From: Phlebotomus papatasi
Lineage: Eukaryota; Arthropoda; Insecta; Diptera; Psychodidae
DNA length: 64,000 nt
Assembly: GCF_024763615.1 (NCBI RefSeq)
Contig: NC_077223.1
Span: forward strand, 53,506,627 to 53,570,626
Direction of reading: 5' to 3'
The notes under the pieces were generated by a model, which did not search any database, was not told the DNA's origin, and saw nothing but the letters and a program-made list of their open reading frames with translations. The position numbers and the translations under genes were made by a program. Positions 21,638-33,600 of this stretch are shown piece after piece; position 1 is the first letter of the stretch; each line of letters begins with the position of its first letter.

Positions 21638-24600
21638 GTGAGTTACTTTTATTTATTTATTTATTTTTTAAATTTTGCATTGGTCTAGAAGAAAAATAAC
21701 TTTGAAATTAAATTTTATAAAAATAATAGAATGCACCACGAAGAATATGAAATGTTCCACAAGTAACTGTTTATGGGGTAATTTAATTCGGATTCTCTAA
21801 TGAAGATAAATTTTAAAGTGTCAATGTATTTTTTTTTTAACCTTTTCTTAAAATTAAAAACGATAAAATGCAAAGTTTCACAAATAATAAACTAAGAAGA
21901 ATTAAAAATGATACTTTTTCAATTTTTTTGTTTTCAAAACTGTTAACGATGACCTTTTAGATTTAAATAAACCTATAGAAATTTGATGAGCTTGTAGTAT
22001 GAAGTTTTCAACTTAGAATTTAGAGTCTTTAATTTTGACATTATAGGGGAGAGCCGGCATGTTTGACACTTTTTTATGTTTTGACTTTAAAGGCCTCTAC
22101 AGTCTATAATTTCATCCCTTTCAGGATTTTGAACATTCGGGAACTTTTGACTTAGAAAAAAAAATCATGAAAAATCTATCTATTCTCTTCTCTACCTATC
22201 TTGCATCTTCTTATTCGCTTTCGGAATTTGGACCATTTCGGGATTTTGGCTGCCTCCATGTGTGCCCCTATATTATTGTATCTAATAAAATGCAAGTAAT
22301 TATGACTTTTTTTCATTAATCTAAAGCGTGTCCCGAATTTATATTCTCAAGAAGACAAATGACTCTCATTAAAAAACTAGTACATACAGTACTACAGGGG
22401 ACAGATAATCCTAGGGACAGATAATCCTAACCGGCTTATGTAGGTGAGATTCTTAACGTGAGCTAACTCGGAGTGCATGCAAATTCGATTTAGAGCTGAA
22501 GTTGGGAGACGCCATTCAGTTATCTTGAATCAAATTCGTGAAATTATACAAATTTTGTATTTAAACCAAAATATCAAAGATTTGGATGGAGTGACAGAAA
22601 AGTGTTATATGGGTGAAATGTAGACCAGAATGTTCTCTATAATTTTGCCGTAGAACTTGAACTCATCGATTACTCAGAAGCCAAGATAAGCGAGGTTTTT
22701 TGTTTCTTAACTCGTTTTTTCATCCAGAGTGCCCCAAGTAGTCATTTGTTGAACTTCAACTATATCAAAGAATTGTTGTATTTTGCGGGACTTTCCATTT
22801 AAACCCCTATTTTAAGTGTCTTGGTGGAGTAGAGGCAGTCAAATTGGCATCTGAGTGATTTCAAAGCGTTATTATTGGAAAAATCAATTTTTTCACACTT
22901 AAACGGCAAAATCGGAGTGATAGCGTAGTCTGAGTGGAAAATGATGTATGGACGAAATGTAGAGACAAATGTGCTCTACAATTATGTTGAAGTAATCATC
23001 AAAATCGGTTCAGCGACAGTCGAGATAATTGAGGTTATGTGATATTGAAATTGGTTTTTCGACTGTGGCGCCCCTGGTGTTGGTCCCACGAAGTTCAAAT
23101 ATTCTAGAAAGTTGTAGCATTTGGTGAGATCTTTCGTTTAAGCCCTCATTCATCAAAATCGGTCACATAGAACCGGAGATATGATTTTTTGAATTTCGTG
23201 AACTTTGATCCCTCATATCTCCGGTTCTATTGAAACCACAGCGCACATACGCACCATTTTGGAAACGTCCTAGACTGGACTACAACATACTAAAATTTCA
23301 TTAACTTGCACAATGCCGTTTTTGAGAAAAGTGACTTTGAATTTCGATGAATTTTGACGCTATCACAGCGCCACCTGTGGTGACTTTTTGAACTTTCATC
23401 TGAAAGTGCTCATTGGGACGAAACCAAAAAGGTAAAATTTAGCTCGCTATGTTAATTAGAACCGGAGATAGAGGCCGGTCAATGTTCGAACTTTGACCCC
23501 TTATAGCTCGGGTTAGGGGTTTTAGATCGACTTAAGGTTTTTTTTGTTTGATAGGTATAATCAACGGCTACAACATACTAAAATTTCAGCCCGATGCACA
23601 ATGGAATTTTTGAGTTATTTAACTTATAAGATTTAAAAATTTTCTTTTTAATAATAGCGCCCCTAGCGGTGGTTTTATGAACTTGCGATGTTAGAAGGGG
23701 AAGTGGCATTTCACGAGAGTTTTCCAAAAAGCCCTCACTTTTTAAATTCTGACAATTAGAACAGGAGTTATGGCCATTTTAAGAAATTTTTTTTTGACCC
23801 TTATAGCTCGGGTCAGGGGGGTCGGGGGACCTTAAGTTTGGTATTGATGGAAAGCTCTAAGGCCCAGCTATAACATACTAAAATTTGAGCCCGCTCGATG
23901 CCATAGGGGCGGAGCTATTGAGAAAACAAAAAAAGGGGGGTCTTCAAAATGGCGGAAGGAGGGGTGGGGGGTGGGGGGTCAATGCACCAAGTTGCAATTT
24001 TCACCCGATATATAACCTTTGCCGAAAACCGCAAGTCGATATCTTTTTTAGTTTAGGAGCTATTAAGCTCCAAAGAGCGGCCGGCCGGCCGGCCGTCCGG
24101 CCGGGAACGTAACTTAGCCACATATATATTCGTGATCAGGAAGTGGCGAAACGGATTTTGGCCAAGTGGTCGATCGGACGACATGAAATTTTGTTAGGAT
24201 TATAGTAGGTGAGATTGTTAAGAATCTCACCTAATACTATTTATATTTCTTGAAAGGGTATTTCATTGTGATTCAAATCAACTTTATGGTTTTTTATTCA
24301 AGTGGTTTCTCGGCGAAATCTTCGCACCATCTTCTTTATTCCCCTCATAAGGCTCTGGACAAGGTCGTCCCAGTAGCGTACCTAAAGGGGTGCGGGAGGG
24401 GCGGCCCGCCCAGGGTGCGATCCTCCAGGGGCGCCGATGTTCCTTTTCGTTTTTTAGACAACTGAACCCTTACCTTTTATTTTTTCCACGTTGAAGTAAA
24501 AAATATTTTAATAAAATAGACTCTTGAGTTTCTGGAGAGCAGCTCTAGTCCCTACAATGCCTTTTGTCCTTATAATCTACCAAAATTTTGCGTTAACACT

Positions 24601-27600
24601 TTTAATTTCTCAAAAGACTTTCTGGAGCGCCCCTCCAGTTCTTAAAATTTATTTCAAAATTTCGCGTTGAAATAAAAAAGAACTTTTACTTCTTAATAAA
24701 AAAACAAAACTTTCTGGGGAGCCCTCTGAATCTTAAATTGCATTTTGGCCTTATAATCTACCAAAATTTCGCGTTGAAATAATTAAAAAAAACTTTTAAT
24801 TTCCTCACGAGATTTTCTAAGGCACTCCTCTAATTTTTAATATGCATTTTGTCCTTATCTATCAAATTTTCGCGTTGAAGTAATGAAAAAGCTTTTTTTA
24901 ATTCCAATTGTTCTAAAAGCTTTTTTGGCGCCCTTAAAGCTCTCAAAGTGCATTTTGTCCTTATAATTTTTCCAAGATTTCATGTTGAAGTAAAAAGGAA
25001 CACTTTAAATTCCTTCACGTGCTTTCTGGGGGCGCCTAATATCTTGCAGGACATTCTTGACGCCCTCTTGCTCCTAAAATGCATTGTGTCCTTATATTTT
25101 TTCAAGATTTAGCGTTGAAATAAAAAAAACTTTAAATACTAAATTAAAATTGTACTGAAAATATGCACAGCTCAAACATAAGATGGTTCTGATTGTGCAT
25201 AAAAATCGTACTTCTCAGATATTGTGCTTAAAATTTGCATAGCTTAAGCATGAAACGGTTTGTATTGTGCTGAAAACGCGCACAGCTGTTAAACATAAAA
25301 GAATTAAGATGAAAAAACAGTTAAAAATTTAGATTCCATTTTGTTTGAGCTATGCAGGACTTATGCTCAATTTTAACTATTTTATTCTTAAGCTGTGCTC
25401 GGCTGTACCGGTTGTGCACCATCTGTTTTAAGAAGTCTAATCGCTACGCATGTTTTCAGAACAATCTTATCAAAATACCATTCTTCAAAAATTTGATTGT
25501 TTACTGTTCATCAACATTTAGTATTGCATTCGTTGAAAAGGAGGAGCTTCCACTTTTGCGTTTAACTTTTATTAAAAATAATTAATAAAGTTGAAGACGG
25601 GAACAAATAATATAGGTTAAATATGTCCTTTTGGTAAAACTTGTGCTTTCGAACAATTTTTACCGTGGTAAGGGCACCTTCGCGGTACAACCGCACCCCC
25701 CGCATAAGTGTCTAGATACGCCACTGGGTCGTCCCCACGATCTCTGACGACTTTCTTCCACTTTCGTGCGAAGTCCTGCAAATCTTTGGCTGGATTAGCC
25801 TTCTTCTTCAAGTCTCCTTTCAAAATTCCCCAGTATTTCTCAATGGGGCGGACTTCTGGAGTGCAGGGCGGGTTGACCTTCTTATCTACATATTTGACAT
25901 TGTTGTTGGCAAAACATTCCAGGGTGGCTTTCGCGTAATGATGCCAAATCAGGCCAAAGTAGAGGAGGGATTTCGTGGCTTTGATACAGTGGCAAAAGTC
26001 GTTTTTGGAGGCACTCTTTAATGTAGATATCCGCGTTCATCGTCCCTGTCATGAAAAATCCTTCGCTGCGACGTCCACAAGAGCAGATTTTCATCCAAAC
26101 CACATATTTCTTCGGGAACTTGTCGTACTCTTTGAACCTGTACTTGCTGGCTACACCCGTATGAGTCTTCGCCGTGTAAAACTGTTGGCCGGGCAACTGA
26201 GTAAATTCACTTTTTACGACAGTTTCGTCGAACGTCGTCAAAACTCGATCACTCAGATTTCTCGACCTCGTTTTGGCACTTTGCCTCTGCTTGTCCGTGA
26301 GATGGGGAACAGCTTGAGCTTTATAGTACGTTATCAATCCGTTATTCTCTCTGATTCTCTGCACTAAGCTCTTGGAGATATCCGGCTTTTTGCCCACATC
26401 TCTGACTGAAAGGCAAGGTTGCTTCTGGAAAAGCGCCAACACTCTCTTCTCCATCCTCTTGTCTACAGCTCCAGGTTTTCTGCCACATCCTGGCTATCGA
26501 ACAACAGTCTTGAGTTCCTTGAAGCGTAATATAGCCCTTCGCATCGTGGATGGACACTTTCCGGTGATCCTTCCGATTTTAGCATAGCTCGCTTTTGGAT
26601 TCTTTAGGTACGTGTCCACGATCAATTTGCGCAGGTTCTCCATTTTTATCACTTTTCTCAGCCAAAACACAACCTTTTTCAATTTTTTTTTCAGAAATGA
26701 AAAGCTGACGAAATTCTCTTGAAACGTAAAAAAAAATCAAAACAAAACTCAATTCCTATTGTGACTAACTTCATGGGGTCTCGGTAGCTCAATGGGCAAA
26801 ATGTTGGCTTTGTGACGCAGAGGCCCTCGGTTCGATCCTTGATCGAAGCGCGTCCGATGAATAATTGGAAAACAGTTTTTCACCGTCTTTAAAAGCTACA
26901 AACTGTGAACGCAAAAATATCAAGAAGGAAGTATGATAAAAGATAAGGGAGCAAAGTGTTACATGATTGTCCACAAAAAAATGTAGGAATAATGCAATTA
27001 AATTTTAAGCGAAAATCGATTCTGAATCCATTAGAATGATTTGAATTCAATTTTAAATTGGAATAATTGAAATCATAGGATTTATCAGGGACTCTAAGGT
27101 CATTCCAATGAACTCAATCATCCCGTATCGAATCGTAAATTCACTCTTTATAGCAGTTTAACTTTTGGCCTAGAAAAAAAGTCATGAAAAATCTATCTTC
27201 TATCTTCTTTATCTACTTTAAAAAAAAATTAAAAAAACATTGTCTAGATATCTGAAAAAATAATTTTTAGACCATATTAATGATAAACGATATATGTATG
27301 TAGGGGGGGTCCTCCATAGACCAAAAGTCACTGACTCTAAAAGCGGTCTTCAGACTAGAGGTGGTTTAGCTCAGTTCTCGAAGGTCTCAAAATCCTAAAT
27401 AGCGAACCACTATCATTGGTTTTTAAGAGCCTAATAGGTCATTCATCTTTAATAATCCAACCCTAAGTTAAAATTTTCCAAAAAAACGTGATTGATAAGA
27501 AATTCGAGCAGTTAAGTCATTTGGCTAAGCCTTAGTTCTGAAACCCGTATAACCATTCAGCCTCTAGGTTTTATAACATGCAGACGGATGGTCAAATAAC

Positions 27601-30600
27601 GTGATTTTTTTCAATTTTCAATGTTTTCATTCGTGAATCTTCAACTTGAGTTTCCGTTATTTAAAATTTTATGGTGAAAGGACTCAAAAAGTCTAAATTA
27701 AGTTAAGAGCGTTTAAGAGTATCTCCTTAACCCATTCACTCAATGTATCAGAAATACTTAAGATAGAATGTTCATATTTTGGGATTAGTTTAGTACAGAT
27801 TAATAGATGGATTTTTTGGAAAGGAATTTTTTTAAATTTATTATGGGGGCGCGTGGAGGCCCCTGTCAAACACACGTCTTAACGGTCACTGAATTTAAAT
27901 TCTGCGCATTAATTAATTGCAAACTCTATTGCTTTTTAGATAGAGTAACTATCCAAGAAAACAAATTGGCAACTAGAATTCAAATCAGGAAAGAGGATGG
28001 AGGTCAATTTTAACAAATTCGACGGGATGTTGAATTTTTCGTCCGCCATTTTGAGTAAAAATTTTGCATTATTTTCTGCGAAGCGAGAAAAGAGCAACAA
28101 AATGTTTTCCCATCTCTGTCGGACTACTTTTTTCCCAGATAATTGAAGGACTAAAGTAATTAAAAATTCATTCCCGACAGCAATTCGGATAAAAATTGCC
28201 TAGGAATAAATCATCTAAAGTCACTCAATTTGTGTGTGATGTATAATACCATGGTAAGGGATGGGTTAATATGAGATTTTTTTTTTCAATGCACCTTTTA
28301 GGAGAAACGAACAACCCAGAATGAGCCGCCTATTCACATCTATACAGAATTCCCAGCTCCAGATGATTATGTTAGTGAAGTAAATTACCGAATGATCAAA
28401 GAGAAAGGTTCAGCGACCTATACTCCAGCTCCAGCTCCTGTTAGCCAGTCATCTACGGGAAGGGAATCAGTGGCTACTTCCCCTGCTACGTCACCTGGAG
28501 AAGTTAAAATTGGTTCAGTGTTTTATGGGATGAGGACACAATTGACTAAGCCTTGGAATCAGTGTGAGGTGATTGACAAGTTGCAGGCTAATTTGGACAC
28601 AGAAACGAGGTATCAGGTGAAGTTCCTGCGACACAATCAGGAGGGAATACTCACGGGGAAGCAGTTGGCATTCTCTGAGGCGCCAACGCAAAAACTTCCC
28701 GTGGGAACTCGTGTGTTGGCCATGTTCAGTGCCACTCGTCGGAATCTCTTCTATCCGGGAATTGTGGCTGAGCCAACACAGGAGACCAATAGATTTAGAT
28801 ATTTGGTATTTTTTGACGATGGATATGTCCAATATGTGCATCCGTCAGATGTCAGGAGGATTTGTAGTGTGTCAGAAAATGTATGGGAAGATGTTCATCC
28901 AGGATCGAGGGATTTCATCAAGAGCTACTTGCAGGAGAATCAGTACCAGAGAGCAGTGGCTCAAGTGAAGATTGGCCAGAAAATCGAAGTGGAGCGCAAT
29001 GGGAAGTGGGTGTCTATGAGGGTGGCCAAAGTGGATTGTAGTTTGATCCTGGTTTACTTTGCTGAATACACCGAATGGATTTACAGTGGATCTCAGCGTC
29101 TTTTGCCGATATATCGGATGAAGATGGACTCACGGCTGTCAACGGGGAAGAAATTACAGACGAGAAATGAACCCTATGTGAGTTTTAGGAATGTCGTTGA
29201 TGATTCCCAGCGTGAGACGGAGGAACAGAGTCAGGGAGATGATTCGAGGGTGTCAAATAGATCTGTGGCCAAGAAGAGTACGCAGACTACACAACCTCCA
29301 CCACCCAGTCAACCGAAACAGCTCATGAATAATTCCACCATCTTTCTGGAAGATGATGATAATCATCCAAAGGGAAAAGTCGTCTTCTATACGGCTAAAT
29401 TCAATATGCCACCCAAAAGCTATACACCACACATGTGCAATTCTGAATGTCTCTATCGCATCTCCTATGATCTCAATCTCTACAATCCTCTGGCTAAGCC
29501 ACTACTCTCGGGCTGGGAGAGGAAGATCTATCGGGTTAAGACTCGACGTTATGTCATCTACAAGGCTCCATGTGGACGGAGTTTGAGGGGCATTGAGGAG
29601 GTGCACAAATATTTAAGACTCACAGATTGCAATCTCAATGTGGATAACTACGATTTTGACCCATCTGTTCATTGTCTTGCGGAGTATGTCATCGATTCGG
29701 CCATTGTACGCCAAAGTGACATCTCCAATAGTGTCGAGACCATGCCAATTGCATGTGTCAATTGCTATGATGAAACTGTGCCACCACCATGTATCTATGC
29801 CAATCACAGAATCCCCACGGAAGGTGTTCATCTCAATCTCGATCCAGAATTCCTAGTGGGATGCGATTGCACTGATGACTGCATGGACAAGAGCAAATGT
29901 TCATGCTGGAACCTCACAGCAGCTGGAGTCAGATGTTTGACGCCAAATGTAGACATCAATACTATTGGATACACCTACAAAAAGTTGTATGATCCCGTTC
30001 CTACTGGAATCTACGAGTGCAACTCAAGGTAAGTCCCTTTACATTTTTTTACTTCGAACCTTCACAAGATTTTCCATATTTTTTTTTTATTGAACATTCC
30101 AGAGTTTTTTTAATAGTGGCTTTACCCTGAACCAAATTCTCAAATTTTTTACTTTTTTAATTTTGAAAAGTAAAATTAATAAAACAGCCTAAACAATAAT
30201 GATGCAGTAGCCTAAACTGCATCATCTTTGAATAGGTTCCCTTTACTTACTTAAATAGGTTCTCAATCTATTTGAAGCGATTCCTAAATCACTCAAAAGA
30301 TCCTCCAAAATAGTTATAAGTAGAGCTGGCCAAAATATGTATTTGCATGTTTTTATTAAGCGTTCGCAGGCCCTATTCGACCCTTTATCTTCACGAATTA
30401 GGCTCTTGTGGTTCTAATAAACCCTAATTAAAAATGCATATTTTGACATATTTCATGTTTATTTGCATATTTGCATTTTTGCATATATTTATTTATTTAT
30501 TTATTCACTCTCCAAAAATATCTACAATGTACAGTATTGCGTCCACCGCCGTCTTAGCGTTGGTGACCAACCTCCAGAGGCAAACGGTGGAAATCCTCTT

Positions 30601-33600
30601 TCATAGGTTGTATAAGCTGAAAAGTTATGGAACTCTCATGATAAAAACCCCATCATTACAAATGATTGAAGGTTTTTTTTTAATTATATTTTTGCATATT
30701 TCTGAATTTTGTTTAAAAAAAATGTTTTTTCTTGTAAAATGAAAACCAATATAATTTCTATAGCTGTAAAAAAACATTTAAAGTTTGGAATCTAGTTATA
30801 TAAAAATTTTCCTTTACACTACTTGATCACATGACCCACATTGACAAATTCGAAGCCAACACTCTTGGTCGAGAATCGTATTTTTTTTCTTTAAATATTT
30901 CTTAAGAATGTATTAGTTCATTTGCAAAATGCATATGTAAAACTACTGTTTTACGCACTTCATTTCTAAAGCGTAATTTCTGTAGGGGAATGTAGGCATG
31001 GTTCGCACAGAGTGAACCTTCAAACGATGCGAATTTTCTCTTTGTTTGCAAACAACTGACCTACCATTTCTCACCTCGTTTCATGAGCTTAACAATGATA
31101 TATCTTATGGCAAAGAAATGACGAACTAGCTCTTTGCAAACAAAGAGAAAATTTGCGTTGTTTGAAGGTTCACTCTGTTTGAACCATGCCAACATTCCCC
31201 TATCTGTAGAAAATTTTGATATTCAACAACTGAAAAGTAAACTTCTTTAGGGGAAAGTGGCCTGTCTTTGAATATTTCAATTTTTCTCTTATTTTCCAAA
31301 ACAAAAACCCTATATTCTAAACTATAATCAATACAAAATACAACTAACTATTTTAACTTCGATTAATAAAATAGAATTTTTGGTTTGGGAAATAAGGGAG
31401 AAAAATACATGTTCAAAGGCTGCCGCATTCAAAGGCAGACCACTTTCCCCTACTGTTTTAATTATTTCTGCTCGAACCCCACAGAGGGGACAGTATCATT
31501 TACCCCTCCAATTATTTAAAAAGCTGCTAAAGGAGTTAGAAAAGCGTACTAGTAATGCTTAATATTTGATCTTACTCGCTAATTTTACTAAAGATTTTTT
31601 AATTACCATTTTTTTAAAACATATTATCTGTATAATAATTTTAGGTGTTTTTTTTTTAATTTGACGTCGAAAAAATTGATAAAAGGAATGAATTGAAGTT
31701 ATTGTATAAGGATGAAATGATGTTCAATTACGTTTTCTGTATATCATATTCTAAAAGAACAAGAAATCCTTAGATCGGTTTTTCGGAAAGCGCTTAAAAA
31801 TACGCACAAGTCAATCACAAGACGGTTCAAATTGACCTTGACACAGCTCAATCATAAAACGGTTAAGAATGTGCTTAAAAACACGCACAACACACGTAAA
31901 ACAGTTAAGATTGCGCTTAAAAACATGCACAGCCTAAACATAAAACGCTCAAAATTACGCTTAAAAACACGTACAGCACATACGTTAAACAGTTCAGATT
32001 GTGCTTAAAACCACGCACAGCACACACGTAAAACGGTCCATGTTAATATGCTTAAAATCACGCACAGTTCAATCACTAAACGGTTAATACGCTTAAAATC
32101 ACGCACAGCTAAATCATAAAACGATCAATTCGCTTAAAATCACGCTTGAGCTATTTTAAGCGCAATTTTAACCGTTTTATCATTCAGCTGTGCGTGATTT
32201 TAAGCGTATCAACCGTTTAATGATTGAACTTTACGTAATTTTAAGCGCATTAACCGTTTTATCATTGAGCTGTGCGTGATTTTAAGCGTATTAACCGTTT
32301 AATGATTGAACTTTGCGTAATTTTAAGCGTAATCTGAACCGTTTTATGTTTAGGCGGTTCGTGTTTTTAAGCGCAATCTAAACCGTTTTGTGATTGGTCT
32401 GTGCGTGTTATTTTACACACAACTAAGGTCGTTCATGCTGAGGCAGTTGGGATTTGATAAATAATATTAACCGTTTTCTTTATGCTTAAGGTGCGCGCGT
32501 TTTCTAAAATCGATCTGTGAAAATATAAGCTTAAAGGTTCTGTGTCTAAAACTAACCGAAAAAGTTTATATAATTAATCCTGTAAAGCTTCTTAAATTAA
32601 GTCTTAAGTTTCTAAAATCAATCCAGAAGGTTTCTTGATTTGATTCTGTAAAATTTTTATAAACAATCGTACAATTTCTAAAATCAATCCCAAATATACT
32701 GGAACTCAGGCAGCACTTTTATAGATAGCTTTAAGTATTACTTCCTTATATCAGGGAAAGATTTGGATAATAAAAATGTCATAAAATGTAAAATATCATT
32801 TGCCACATTTTACAAAGGAAGTGAACAATTAAAAAAGCATATTTTTTTAATTTTAAATACTGAAATAAGATTGGTTGTTATTAAACGTTGTATTCAAGTA
32901 CTTCAAAATTGACATACATTGTTTAATTTCTTTTTAAATCGTATTCAATCCGTCGACTGGTTTTATATTTATCTATTATTGGCTCAAAATGAAAACATAC
33001 TACATTTATTTTAAGTAAATCCGAAATCTTAATCTAGAAAGCAAGTTGTGAGATAAACGCATTTGAAGCTTTCTTGAAGCTATCTTGCCATACTGCGAGT
33101 TCGGTTTATTACAGCTGTCATTTTGTATATTTTTCAAAAATGTTGCTTTAAGCAATAAAATAGTGCATTTTTAAAGGGTACTACTATTAAGCAACTCGAA
33201 AATTCTTTCTAAAAAATTAAATATGTGAAATGATTACTGGAGTCAGATCCTAATAAAAAGTAAATTTCCAATGGATAAAGGTTTTTATATCAAAGTTCTA
33301 CAAAACACTCTTATTTGGCTAAAAAAATAAATTAAATAAATTCATATTCTTCTTGCATATTTTATGATTTTTCGTGCATTTTTATGTCGCATATTTCGAA
33401 GATTTTTTTTTGCATATTTTGGCCAGCTCTAGTTATAAGAATAATAAAACCAGTGATAAGCCCAGATAAGCTTATGGTAGCTGAGATTCTTTACAGGTGA
33501 CCTCGAAATGCGTACAACTCAGGGTGCTTCTAACTCGGAATGCGAGAAAATTCGGTTGTATATTGAATTTCCGTGGTAAAGATTCGCGTCGAATAAACTG

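Larger units (their letters stand above)
30321..33431. mobile_element. hAT-like element (3.1 kb) with 8-base TSD GTTATAAG
   Basis: GTTATAAG flanks both sides (30313-30320, 33432-33439). The ends are TAGAGCTGGCCAAAATATG and its reverse complement. Subterminal DNA is full of GCATATTTGCAT-type motifs. No transposase. At least two later MITEs (30985-31200, 31250-31450) and a palindromic satellite (31790-32510) lie inside. It sits in egg intron 2. Confidence 0.8.

Noticed and set aside
23885..24112. Conserved 75-residue frame present in two copies of the 1.8 kb repeat (also 39172-39399, minus)
   Set aside because: The similarity follows from the DNA repeat; the protein is low complexity (GGRRGGGWG, AAGRPA) and the third copy breaks the frame.
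31790..32510. CRISPR-like array
   Set aside because: Units are contiguous, diverged and switch direction; there are no unique spacers, and the DNA is from an animal genome.
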